The notes: generated by a model not told the origin, from the letters alone. DNA of 64,000 bases from SpSt-539 sp964549445 (GCA_964549445.1 CAZJVS010000009.1:68428-132427), one strand, 5' to 3'. Positions 52,283 to 60,472 are shown, counted from the first letter of the stretch. Numbers and translations: made by a program.

Positions 52283-52602
52283 CAGCGGCTCCCGGCGGCG
52301 CTTGCTCCACTCGCCCCCGTCGACTTCGCCGGCGATTCCATTTGAACCATGACCCACCGCGCCTCGGATCGCCGAACGCTCAGCCGGTATCCGCGCACCG
52401 CCAGCTCGATCGGGTCGCCCAGCGGCGCCATCCGCACCACGCGAACCGCCGCACCCGGCGTCAGCCCCATCTCCAGCAGCCGACGCCGAACATCCGTCTC
52501 GCCGCCGACAGATTCCACGCGCCCGCCGTCACCCGGCCGCATCTCGGCCAGGCTGCGCAGCGCCGCGCAAGCGCTCAGATTGTCGATCGGACTTTCAGAC
52601 AT
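52282..52602 (-). CDS. feoA: FeoA family protein (second FeoA of the operon)
   Basis: 106 residues. SH3-like FeoA domain: SLAEMRPGDGGRVESVGG, RRLLEMGLTPGAAVRVVRMA, PLGDPIELAVRGYRLSVRRS. The ATG at 52602 overlaps the upstream feoA-type gene by 8 nt. The C-terminus adds a short Ser/Ala-rich tail. FeoA proteins bind or regulate FeoB. Longer in-frame extensions upstream are shadows of the first FeoA gene. Confidence 0.9.
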   Translation of the reverse strand: MSESPIDNLSACAALRSLAEMRPGDGGRVESVGGETDVRRRLLEMGLTPGAAVRVVRMAPLGDPIELAVRGYRLSVRRSEARWVMVQMESPAKSTGASGASAAGSR

Positions 52603-52861
52603 GAAGCGGCCGGACCACGATGGAATCGGCCAGCCGTCGCGCCAGTGCCACGCGTGCACGGCCGACGGCACAGATGAGCGGATCGACGCCCGCGACGATA
52701 TGCACGACGCGTCCCTCCGAGAATCCCAGCTCGCGCAGCCGCGTCGCCGCGCCGCAATCACCGTGCGACGAAATTTGCACCAGGCGCGAACACCCGGCGT
52801 CCGCGAGACTGCACTCGCCGGCCGAGTTAATGACACATTCTGGCTTGCAATTGAGACTCAT
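52595..52861 (-). CDS. FeoA family protein with Cys-rich N-terminus (first gene of feo operon)
   Basis: 88 residues. The FeoA core is AATRLRELGFSEGRVVHIVA, then DPLICAVGRARVALARRLAD. Ahead of it is a short cysteine-rich stretch (CKPECVINSAGECSLADAGC ending in SSHGDC) that is not typical of FeoA and might bind a metal or redox cluster. The start codon ATG at 52861 lies inside the Fur-like palindrome 52851-52867. It overlaps the next feoA gene by 8 nt. Confidence 0.85.
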   Translation of the reverse strand: MSLNCKPECVINSAGECSLADAGCSRLVQISSHGDCGAATRLRELGFSEGRVVHIVAGVDPLICAVGRARVALARRLADSIVVRPLHV

Positions 52862-52867
52862 TCTCAA
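52851..52867. promoter_or_regulatory. Fur-like palindrome over the feo start codon
   Basis: TTGAGA-CTCAT-TCTCAA is a perfect 6-5-6 inverted repeat. Read on the minus strand as TGAGAAT-G-AGTCTCA it keeps 11 of 14 arm positions of the 7-1-7 Fur box (TGATAAT-N-ATTATCA). It straddles the ATG of the first feo gene, so Fur binding would block the operon. Confidence 0.55.
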
Positions 52868-52947
52868 CGGAGTGTAGTGGACGCCCGCCCCGGCTGCAAG
52901 ATCGCTTTTTGTTCGTATGTTTGTTTTGAAACGATCGACCCGGGATC

Positions 52948-53292
52948 TCAGGCCGACGGCCCGCCCGCAGCCGAATGACTCGATGGCCCCGGCGCCGCCC
53001 CGGACGATGCCGACTGCAAGCGCAACTTCATCAGCCGCCCAACCTTGAACTTCACCGTGCGCTTCTCGTCGACGTGCACGCGCTCCAGCGTCTTGGGGTT
53101 CTGAGCCACGCGCGCCGCCCGCACTTTGCTCTCGAACACCCCGAAGTCGCGGAACTCCAAACGGTTGCCGCGGCCCAATTCCTCAATGATTTCATCGAGA
53201 AAACACTGAATGACCTTCTTCACCAGCACCCGCTTGTTGTCGCACTGCTCCGCGATGCGATCGATCAAATCCTTCTTCGTGATCGTCTGCAT
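52948..53292 (-). CDS. HU/IHF-family DNA-binding protein
   Basis: 114 residues. The first 90 follow the HU/IHF fold: MQTITKKDLIDRIAEQCDNK, then FLDEIIEELGRGNRLEFRDF with GVFESKVRAAR, the DNA-inserting arm RVAQNPKTLERVHVDEKRTV, and KFKVGRLMK. The conserved RNPxT-type proline (QNPKT) is present. A Ser/Gly/Pro-rich tail of about 24 residues (SSGAAPGPSSHSAAGG) is extra. It lies 86 nt upstream of the feo operon on the same strand. Confidence 0.92.
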   Translation of the reverse strand: MQTITKKDLIDRIAEQCDNKRVLVKKVIQCFLDEIIEELGRGNRLEFRDFGVFESKVRAARVAQNPKTLERVHVDEKRTVKFKVGRLMKLRLQSASSGAAPGPSSHSAAGGPSA

Positions 53293-53491
53293 GTTTCGCT
53301 ATCCCATCATGCCACGGGACGTTGCGTTCTGACTCGCAGCCAAAACGCGGTCCGGCCGCCGATGACTGGTGCTGCAAGCCGATTGGTGCCCGCAGCCACG
53401 TACTCAACACCCCCTCAACGCTCGTAAAGCATAGTACCGCAAACAATTATCTCTACGCAAGTGTTATTTTTGCCGCTTTCGACCGCCTCCC

Positions 53492-53520
53492 TTGCCCGCC
53501 CGGAAGGTCCGCCCCAGAAT
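53492..53520 (+). promoter_or_regulatory. Putative promoter of the GH31 gene
   Basis: TTGCCC (53492-53497) and CAGAAT (53515-53520) are 17 nt apart; the -10 ends 10 nt before the ATG at 53531 and no Shine-Dalgarno is seen. Confidence 0.3.
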
Positions 53521-53530
53521 CGACCGCGCC

Positions 53531-56041
53531 ATGACCCCGGTTCTCGTCTCATTCCTGGCCTTCATTTCCACCGCCGCAAACCCTCCTCCGGCCCCCGGCG
53601 GCGCCCGCCAGGCGCCGGGCGGCGTCCAGTTTGAACTCGCCGCCCCCGATGCCACCCGAGTCTTCCTCGCCGCCGACTTCAACGACTGGGCCGAGAACCG
53701 CGCCGGCCGCGTCACGCATCCTGAGTTCGCCCTCGAACGCGGCCCTGACAAGATTTGGCGCAAGACCTTCCCGATCGATACGGATGTCGTCACCTATCAG
53801 TTCGTAATCGAAGACGCCGCCGGAAATTCCCGCTGGCTTCCCGACCCGCGCGCCCGCCTCCGCGACCGCAACAACAACTCCGTCCGGATCCTCACGCGCG
53901 AAATCCTCGACACCGGCCCGGCTCAGCTCGCCATCAATCGCGATGAAGGACGCGTAACACTCGTCGTCATCGACACCGACGGCCGCGTCGTCTCCTCGAC
54001 GCAAATCGGGCCCGTCTATCTCGACGTACGGCCATTCATCGACGTAAAGCAACTCTCGTCCCGCGCCATCGAAGTCAAACTCACCCCGCGCAAACCCGCG
54101 ACGCGCCTCGTCCTCCCCATCCACGACAACAGCAACTACTACGGCACCGGCGAGCGCTTCCACGCCCTGAACCAGAAGGGCTACATCGTCCCCATCGCCA
54201 GCATCGACCGCCCCGAACCCAAGGGCACCGCCTCCTACAAGCCAATCCCCTTCTTCATGTCGACCCGCGGCTACGGCCTCTGGCTCGACACCGCCGAACC
54301 CGCAACGTTCGACTTCAACGCGACCGAGCGCAGCCGGGTTCTACTCACCGTCGACGCATCAAAGCTCCGCTTCGTCCTCTTCGCCGGCCCGAGCTTCATC
54401 GACATCCTCCGCGAGTTCACCGCCCTCACCGGCCGTCCTCCCGTCCCGCCCGCCTGGTCCTTCGCCCCCTGGAAAAGCCGCGACGTCCACCGAAATCGCG
54501 ACGAAGTCCTCCAGGACGCCGAACTGACCCGCAAGCACGACCTCCCCGGCTCCGTCATCGTCATCGATTCGCCGTGGGAGACCGGCTACAACGACTTCAA
54601 CATCAACCAGCAACAGTTCCCCGACCCCGCCTCCATGTTCGCCCGCCTCGAATCTCTCGGCTTTTACACCTGCCTCTGGCTCACCCCCTTCGTCAACACC
54701 CGAAACAAGATGGACATGCCCGGCATCGAACCCGGCCCGACCTCAACCCTCACCGACGCCGCCGCCAAAGGTCTCCTCGTCAAGCAACCCGACGGCCAGC
54801 CCTACCTCGCATCGTGGTGGAAGGGCAAAGGCGGCCTCGTCGACTTCACCAACCCCGCCGCCGTCGCCTGGTGGCACGAACAACTCGCTCGCACCGCCCA
54901 ATTCAACATCCGCGCCTTCAAGTGCGACGACGGCGAAGGCAACTTCATCGCCGACGCCCGCTTCCACGACGGCTCGCCCGCGTCCGCGATGAAGAACCGC
55001 TACGCAGTCGAATACCTCCGCGCCACCTACTCCTACCTCACCGACCGCTTCCACGGTGACGGCGTCCTCTTCGCCCGCTGCGGTTTCACCGGCTCGCAGA
55101 AATATCCCTTCTGCTGGTGTGGCGACCTCGAAACTAATTTCTCCACCGACAACGGCCTCCCCGCCGCCATCATCGCCGGCCAGTCCGCCGCCCTCTCCGG
55201 CCTCTCGATGTGGGGCCACGACATCGCCGGCTACATCGGCGAGCCCACCCCGGAGTGCTTCATCCGCTGGACCCAGTTCGGCTGCTTCTCCCCGCTCATG
55301 CAGATCCACATGACCTGCAACAAAGGCCCGTGGGACTTCGGCCCCGAAGCCCTCGACATCTACCGCACCTTCGCCAAGCTTCACACCCAGCTCTACCCCT
55401 ACATCAACGCCGCCGCGCACGAAGCCGCGACAACCGGCATGCCCATCATCCGTCCGATGGTCTTTGCATTTCAAAGCGACCCCGCCGCCGCCGCGCACAT
55501 CTACCAGTACATGTTCGGCCCCGATCTGCTCGTCGCCCCCATGTACGCCGGAGGCACGCGCCGCACCGTCTACCTGCCGAAAGGCGACTGGCTCAACTAC
55601 TGGACCGGCTCAAAGGACACCGGCCCGCGAACCATCGATGTCGAAGCCCCGATCGCCCAGGTCCCACTCTTCGTCCGTGCCGGCGCCATCATCGAAATGC
55701 TCCCGCCCGACATCAACACGCTCATCACAAAAAACGACAAGCTCGACAAAAGTGCCATTCCCCTCGACGACCGCCGCATCGTCCAGGTCTGGCCCGGCCC
55801 TTCCACCAAGCTCGACTCCCCGGACGGCCTGCAAATCTCAACCGCCGAAAACGAAATCATCCTCGAATCCGCAACCCCGCGCCCCATCGAACTCCAATTC
55901 ATGCACACCCGCTTCGCAAAAACCGCCGCACCCTCGATCCCCGACGCCAAGTTCCGCCACGACGAAACGCTTCACAAAACCATCTGCACGATCCCCTCAC
56001 TCGCCGGCCGCCACACCCTTCGGCTGGAATCCTCGCCCTGA
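53531..56041 (+). CDS. Exported glycoside hydrolase family 31 with N-terminal carbohydrate-binding domain
   Basis: 836 residues; the N-terminus MTPVLVSFLAFISTAANPPP is a short signal-like stretch. Residues about 30-120 resemble the CBM48/AMPK glycogen-binding fold (RVFLAADFNDWAENRAGRV, KTFPIDTDVVTYQFVI). The GH31 N-terminal beta-sandwich (YYGTGERFHALNQKG) and TIM barrel follow. The nucleophile is probably D466 in FKCDDGEG and the acid/base D532 in CWCGDLETN; RCGFTGSQKYPFCW matches the strand before the acid/base. GH31 enzymes cleave alpha-glucosidic or related bonds. The exact sugar cannot be set from sequence. An in-frame TTG at 53492 was rejected. Confidence 0.92.
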   Translation: MTPVLVSFLAFISTAANPPPAPGGARQAPGGVQFELAAPDATRVFLAADFNDWAENRAGRVTHPEFALERGPDKIWRKTFPIDTDVVTYQFVIEDAAGNSRWLPDPRARLRDRNNNSVRILTREILDTGPAQLAINRDEGRVTLVVIDTDGRVVSSTQIGPVYLDVRPFIDVKQLSSRAIEVKLTPRKPATRLVLPIHDNSNYYGTGERFHALNQKGYIVPIASIDRPEPKGTASYKPIPFFMSTRGYGLWLDTAEPATFDFNATERSRVLLTVDASKLRFVLFAGPSFIDILREFTALTGRPPVPPAWSFAPWKSRDVHRNRDEVLQDAELTRKHDLPGSVIVIDSPWETGYNDFNINQQQFPDPASMFARLESLGFYTCLWLTPFVNTRNKMDMPGIEPGPTSTLTDAAAKGLLVKQPDGQPYLASWWKGKGGLVDFTNPAAVAWWHEQLARTAQFNIRAFKCDDGEGNFIADARFHDGSPASAMKNRYAVEYLRATYSYLTDRFHGDGVLFARCGFTGSQKYPFCWCGDLETNFSTDNGLPAAIIAGQSAALSGLSMWGHDIAGYIGEPTPECFIRWTQFGCFSPLMQIHMTCNKGPWDFGPEALDIYRTFAKLHTQLYPYINAAAHEAATTGMPIIRPMVFAFQSDPAAAAHIYQYMFGPDLLVAPMYAGGTRRTVYLPKGDWLNYWTGSKDTGPRTIDVEAPIAQVPLFVRAGAIIEMLPPDINTLITKNDKLDKSAIPLDDRRIVQVWPGPSTKLDSPDGLQISTAENEIILESATPRPIELQFMHTRFAKTAAPSIPDAKFRHDETLHKTICTIPSLAGRHTLRLESSP

Positions 56042-56068
56042 AACCGTACCATCCACGCCGGAGACCGC

Positions 56069-56842
56069 ATGCCCACAAAACTCGATATCGCCAAAAGCTG
56101 GCTGCCCCGCTACACCGGCATGCCGATCGACAAGTTCGGCGACTACATCCTCCTCACCAACTTCACCAACTACCTCACGACCTTCGCCGACCACTTCAAA
56201 TGCGATATCCACGGCGAAGACCGCCCCATGCAGGCCGCCACCAACTCGGCCGGCCTCTCCATCGTCAAGTTCGGCATCGGCTCCGCCAACGCCGCCATCA
56301 TCATGGACCTCCTCGTCGCCCGAAAACCGCGCGGCGTCCTCTTCCTCGGCAAGTGCGGCGGCCTCAAGCGCACCAGCGAGCTCGGCCACTTCATCTTGCC
56401 CATCGCCGCCATCCGCGGTGAGGGAACCTCAAACGACTACTTCCCGCCCGAAGTCCCCGCCCTGCCCTCCTTCAAGCTCCACAAGTTCGTCTCCGAGAAA
56501 ATCATCGAGCACGGCCAAGACTACCGCACCGGCGTCGTCTACACCACCAACCGCCGCGTCTGGGAGCACGACGCCGCCTTCCTCAAGCGCCTCAAGGAAA
56601 TGACCTGCATCGCCATCGACATGGAGACCGCCACCATCTTCATCGTCGGCCACCACAACGAAATCGCGCGCGGCGCCCTGCTCCTCGTCTCCGACGTCCC
56701 CATCACCCCCGACGGCGTCAAAACCGAGGAATCGGACCGCCGCGTCACCAAGCAATGGTCCGAGCTTCACCTTCAAATCGGCATCGAAGCCATGGCCGAA
56801 ATCGGCCACAACGGTGAAACCATCAAACACTTCAAGTATTAA
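56069..56842 (+). CDS. amn: AMP nucleosidase, short form
   Basis: 257 residues. Hydrolyses AMP to adenine and ribose 5-phosphate. The protein corresponds to the short, catalytic-domain-only form seen in Bacteroidetes: AKSWLPRYTGMPIDKFGDYI, IVKFGIGSANAAIIMDLL, VLFLGKCGGLKRTSELG, LPIAAIRGEGTSNDYFPPEV, TTNRRVWEHD, and the ribose-binding AIDMETATIF. GGAGA lies 6 nt before the ATG. The 3' end (ETIKHFKY) has a diverged duplicate at 58557-58610 after the next gene. Confidence 0.94.
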   Translation: MPTKLDIAKSWLPRYTGMPIDKFGDYILLTNFTNYLTTFADHFKCDIHGEDRPMQAATNSAGLSIVKFGIGSANAAIIMDLLVARKPRGVLFLGKCGGLKRTSELGHFILPIAAIRGEGTSNDYFPPEVPALPSFKLHKFVSEKIIEHGQDYRTGVVYTTNRRVWEHDAAFLKRLKEMTCIAIDMETATIFIVGHHNEIARGALLLVSDVPITPDGVKTEESDRRVTKQWSELHLQIGIEAMAEIGHNGETIKHFKY

Positions 56843-56881
56843 ACACGGCGAGCACCAACGTCTGACCGCCCGACCAACTTT

Positions 56882-56912
56882 TTGCGACGCCCGCCCGACA
56901 GCCTGCTATCCT
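56882..56912 (+). promoter_or_regulatory. Putative promoter of the ClC gene
   Basis: TTGCGA (56882-56887) and TATCCT (56907-56912), spacer 19 nt. The -10 ends 7 nt before the ATG at 56920; no Shine-Dalgarno, so a leaderless start is likely. Confidence 0.4.
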
Positions 56913-56919
56913 CTCTCTC

Positions 56920-58521
56920 ATGGCCGCGGTTCAGGCAATCACTGATCAACTCGTCTTGACGCCCGACAATCAGCATACTGGTCACCGCTCGCTGCGTTCG
57001 CGCCGCCGCACTCACTTTTCGCGCGCGGCCATCGTCGGACTCGTCGTCGGCCTGCTGGCCGTCGCCTTTCGAAACTGTCTCTCGCTGTCGGAAGCTGGAC
57101 GGAGAAGTCTGCTGACCGGCCTCCACGCCCATCCCCTTTGGGGTTGGATCGTGCTTCCGATCATCGGGCTTGCAGCCGGTAGCGCCGTCGGCTGGTGCAC
57201 ACAGCGATTTGCACCTCAAGCCGCTGGCAGCGGAATTCCACACCTCAAAGGCGTGCTGCTGCACTTGAGGACCCTCAACTGGCCACGCCTGATCCCCGTG
57301 AAGTTCGTCGGCGGCGTGGTCGGCATCGGCGCGGGATTCTCTCTCGGCCGCGAGGGGCCCACCGTGCAGATGGGCTCGGCCATCGCCCGCGCCATCGCCG
57401 GTCCGCTCCGCGCCCCGGCTTCCGACATCCCCCAACTGCTCTCGGCCGGAGCCGGCGCGGGTTTGGCGGCCGCGTTCAACGCGCCACTCGCCGGGATGAT
57501 CTTCGTCGTCGAAGAGCTTCATCGCGAACTTTCCTCGCGAACGGCCGCCGGCGCCCTGGTCGCGGCGGTCTGTGCGACCGTCGTGGCCCAGTCGCTCGCC
57601 GGAGACGCACCCGCGTTCGAAGTGCACGGCCTGTCAGCGATGCCCCTTCCAATGCTCCCGCTCGCGGCGGTCATTGGCCTGTTGGGAGGCGCGGCCGGAG
57701 TTCTCTTTAACCGCGCGTTGCTGGCGGCTCAGCACGCCGCAGTCTCCCAAAAGCGAATGCCGCTCTGGTTCCTGGCCGGCATCGTCGGTGCCCTCGTGGG
57801 TATCACGGCCTGGTGGTTGCCCGACGCCGTTGGGACTGGCCACGCCGTCTCCGAGCGCGTCCTCGGCGAATCTCTCACGATGAGTCTGGGACTGCTGACG
57901 ATTCTGCTGCTGACGAAATTCGTTCTGACTGTCTTCAGTTACGCGTCCGGCATCCCCGGCGGAGTCTTCGCCCCGATGCTGCTGCTAGGCGCGCTTTGCG
58001 GTGCTGCATTTGCCAGAGCCGCCGCGCTCGCGTTGCCTGCCGTGGCGAGCGAGACGCAGATTCTTGCGGTACTCGGTATGGCGGCGTTTTTCGTCAGTTC
58101 GGTTCGTGCGCCCCTGACTGGAATCGTGCTCATCAGCGAAATGACGGGCGGGTATCAGGTCCTCTTCCCCATCTGCATCGCGGCTCTGGCGGCCTATCTC
58201 GTCGCGGAAGCCGTCAGGGACCGGCCGCTCTACGACGCATTACTTGAGGCCGATCTCGACCGCACCGGCCACGGCCCGACTCGCCCCGAGCCGCGCTCGA
58301 TGTACATCGGTGTCCAAGCCGGGTCGGCGCTTGCAGGCGTGCCGATTTCAAAAGCCGGACTGCCGGCCGGCTGCCTGATCGTTGCCGTCGAACGGGCCGG
58401 CGCGAATGTTCTGCCCACCGCGGGCACCACGCTGCTTCCCGGCGATCACATTTCCGTGCTCACGCCGGGAGAATCGCCGGAATCTCCCTTGGAAATCGTC
58501 CGCCTCTGCACCGGTCTCTGA
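56920..58521 (+). CDS. ClC-family chloride channel/antiporter with TrkA-C-like tail
   Basis: 533 residues, about ten or more transmembrane segments. The ClC selectivity motifs are all present: GSGIPHLKG, GREGPTVQMG with the gating Glu 145, and GIPGGVFAPMLLLG. The internal proton glutamate of exchangers is present (FNAPLAGMIFVVEELH, Glu199 in the E. coli E203 position), so proton-coupled exchange is more likely than a channel. Residues about 455-533 look like an RCK/TrkA C-terminal regulatory domain (LPAGCLIVAVERAGANVLPT, LLPGDHISVLT). A remnant of the amn 3' end follows 35 nt after the stop. Confidence 0.92.
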   Translation: MAAVQAITDQLVLTPDNQHTGHRSLRSRRRTHFSRAAIVGLVVGLLAVAFRNCLSLSEAGRRSLLTGLHAHPLWGWIVLPIIGLAAGSAVGWCTQRFAPQAAGSGIPHLKGVLLHLRTLNWPRLIPVKFVGGVVGIGAGFSLGREGPTVQMGSAIARAIAGPLRAPASDIPQLLSAGAGAGLAAAFNAPLAGMIFVVEELHRELSSRTAAGALVAAVCATVVAQSLAGDAPAFEVHGLSAMPLPMLPLAAVIGLLGGAAGVLFNRALLAAQHAAVSQKRMPLWFLAGIVGALVGITAWWLPDAVGTGHAVSERVLGESLTMSLGLLTILLLTKFVLTVFSYASGIPGGVFAPMLLLGALCGAAFARAAALALPAVASETQILAVLGMAAFFVSSVRAPLTGIVLISEMTGGYQVLFPICIAALAAYLVAEAVRDRPLYDALLEADLDRTGHGPTRPEPRSMYIGVQAGSALAGVPISKAGLPAGCLIVAVERAGANVLPTAGTTLLPGDHISVLTPGESPESPLEIVRLCTGL

Positions 58522-58556
58522 CAACTCCGCCGCCGATTCGCTCGTCGACCGCCCGC

Positions 58557-58736
58557 GACAACGCCGAACTCGGTGCCGACGGCAAAACCATCAGGCACTT
58601 CAAGTACGAATCCCCAGGAAGCGGCGGTCGAACAATTAACCCCGACTCAAGCGACCTCGCCGATATGAATTCCGACGCCTCCATCAACGGCCGGGACGCG
58701 CAGCCGTTCGTCGTAGCGTGCTTGTCGCCGCCGTGA
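58557..58736 (+). pseudogene. Remnant: 3' end of amn joined to a dockerin-like tail
   Basis: One open frame of 59 codons without a convincing start. It first reads NAELGADGKTIRHFKY, matching the amn end AEIGHNGETIKHFKY in 11 of 15 positions. It then runs on, without amn's stop, into ESPGSGGRTINPDSSD and finally ADMNSDASINGRDAQPFVVA with LSPP and a stop. That last part is a dockerin/EF-hand-like motif as found at the ends of surface proteins in this window. It looks like two decayed gene ends joined in frame. Confidence 0.75.
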
Positions 58737-58779
58737 CGCCCCCGCAAGTCAGCTTGGATTCGCGAACGCGTATTCCGGG

Positions 58780-60111
58780 CTACGTGCTCCTCCCCCGCCG
58801 CATCCGCCGCTTCATGCCGATCATGCCCGCCACCATCAGCGGCATCATCGCCGCCCCGCCCGCCCCGCACGTCCCGCACGTCAGCCCGCGCTGGTTGTAT
58901 CGCAGCGCCCGATGGTTGAACCGATCCGCCGCGTACAGGTTCCCCGCCGAGTCACACGCCACGCCCGCCACGTCGAACAGCGTCCCAGCGCCCAACCCGC
59001 CCTTGTTAAACTCACCCGTCGTGAAGTCCTCCCCCTGCCCGAACACCCGCGTCGCAGCCGTGTTGTTCAGCGGATCGGCAAACTCCAGAATCCGATGGTT
59101 CCCCGAATCGGCCACGTACATGTTCCCCGTCGACGGATCAACCGCAACCCCTACCGGTACAAACATGCTCGTCGCGCTGATCCCGTCGATGTTCCCGGTC
59201 CCCACCTTGAAATCCGGCTGGCCGTACAACTTGTTCGCAAACTGCCCGTTCGAAATCGGCGGGTCATACCGCAGCACGCGGTGGTTCCCCTGGTCGGCCA
59301 CGTACAGTCGCCCATCTGCGTCCACCCCGCATCCCCTCGGCCCGAGCAGCGTCTGCCCATCCGGATTGCCGTTGTTCCGATTCGGATCGGCCTTGTTAAA
59401 CGCGCCCTGTCCCAGCACGAGGTCCGCCGTCTGGTCCGTCGTCGTGGGCGAGTCATACCGCACCACCCGATTGAGCTTGTTGTCCGCGCACCACACATTG
59501 CCTGCCGCATCGACGGCCACCGCATCCGGAAAGCCGAGGTTCGATGCGCTGACATTCCCCGCGCTGGCCGAGTTCCGCGTCACGAAACTCCCGCCCTGTC
59601 CAATCACGCCGTTGGCCGACTGGTTCGTCGTCTGCGGCGGGTTGTACCACAGGATCCGGGCGTTATTCGAGTCCGCCACGTACAGCCGGCCATCCGGCCC
59701 GACGGCCAGTCCGTGCGGCTCGTACAGCGTCTTCTCGCTCGGCGCCGACGACGACGAGTCCGGATCGTCGCTCCGATTTGCCTTGTTGCTCTCGAAATCC
59801 GCCTGACCGATCACGATGTCCGCGTCCGCCCCGTCGCTGAAGCTCGTCGCGTCGGGCCACGACAGCACCCGATGGTTCATCGTGTCCGCCACCCACAGCC
59901 GCCCGTTCGTCGGATCGACCGCCACCCCGCGAAGCTCGTTCAGCGTCCCGGCGCCGGCCTTGTCGCCTCCGCGGTTCTTCTGGCCCGACGCGAAGTCCGG
60001 CTGCCCCAGCACCGCCCCGGCAAACAACCCGAACGGCGCCGCCCCCGCCCGCCCGGCCGCCAATCCAAACACAACCACCGCGAAGATCTGCTGCAATCGA
60101 CGTGCGATCAT
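58780..60111 (-). CDS. Exported NHL-repeat beta-propeller with Cys-Gly/TM/Arg C-terminal tail
   Basis: 443 residues. AAGGAG lies 8 nt before the ATG; the signal peptide is MIARRLQQIFAVVVFGLAAG. The body has about six NHL repeats (ELRGVAVDPTNGRLWVADTM, PHGLAVGPDGRLYVADSN, PVGVAVDPSTGNMYVADSGN with HRILEFADP), a beta-propeller. The C-terminus is GLTCGTCGAGGAAMMPLMVA followed by GMIGMKRRMRRGRST: a Cys-Gly patch, a short hydrophobic helix and an Arg/Lys cluster. This tripartite layout recalls CTERM-type surface-sorting tails such as MYXO-CTERM. Surface location is inferred. Confidence 0.85.
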   Translation of the reverse strand: MIARRLQQIFAVVVFGLAAGRAGAAPFGLFAGAVLGQPDFASGQKNRGGDKAGAGTLNELRGVAVDPTNGRLWVADTMNHRVLSWPDATSFSDGADADIVIGQADFESNKANRSDDPDSSSSAPSEKTLYEPHGLAVGPDGRLYVADSNNARILWYNPPQTTNQSANGVIGQGGSFVTRNSASAGNVSASNLGFPDAVAVDAAGNVWCADNKLNRVVRYDSPTTTDQTADLVLGQGAFNKADPNRNNGNPDGQTLLGPRGCGVDADGRLYVADQGNHRVLRYDPPISNGQFANKLYGQPDFKVGTGNIDGISATSMFVPVGVAVDPSTGNMYVADSGNHRILEFADPLNNTAATRVFGQGEDFTTGEFNKGGLGAGTLFDVAGVACDSAGNLYAADRFNHRALRYNQRGLTCGTCGAGGAAMMPLMVAGMIGMKRRMRRGRST

Positions 60112-60223
60112 GAAAAAGTCTCCTTTCTATGCTCAACAGGCGTAGTCTACCCGCAATCGACACCGCAAATCTGCCCGACTGCCTCACCAGACAAGCTTTT
60201 CACCCGGACAGCCGATCGTAAAA

Positions 60224-60262
60224 CTCCCCCCATTGGCAAGGGGGGGGACGGGGGGGGGTCTC
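60224..60262. repeat. G-rich repeat, copy 1
   Basis: A CCCCCCATTGGCAAGGGGGG core (hairpin, TTGGCAA loop) followed by a second G-run and GTCTC. A similar unit is at 60343-60380. Both lie in the 419-nt gene-free stretch 60112-60530, which otherwise holds only a GACTC/GAGTC hairpin at 60323-60336 and the hairpin repeat at 60473. Confidence 0.6.
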
Positions 60263-60342
60263 AGCAAGATGGGCGAACACTTAGCACGAGGGGAACGGCG
60301 GGGTCTGTGCCCATCAAGCCGGGACTCTGGGGAGTCTATTAC

Positions 60343-60380
60343 TTCCCGCCTTGGCAAGGGGGGATTCAGGGGGGTCTATT
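60343..60380. repeat. G-rich repeat, copy 2
   Basis: TTCCCGCCTTGGCAAGGGGG followed by ATTCAGGGGGGTCTATT. It shares TTGGCAAGGGGGG, the second G-run and the GTCT end with copy 1 about 120 nt upstream. Confidence 0.6.
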
Positions 60381-60472
60381 CCATCCACCAGCACGCGCAA
60401 CGCGCACGACACACCCCCCATCCCGCCCACCAAACCCGCGAGCGCTTTCGCATCACGGTCGGCTCATCGTCC

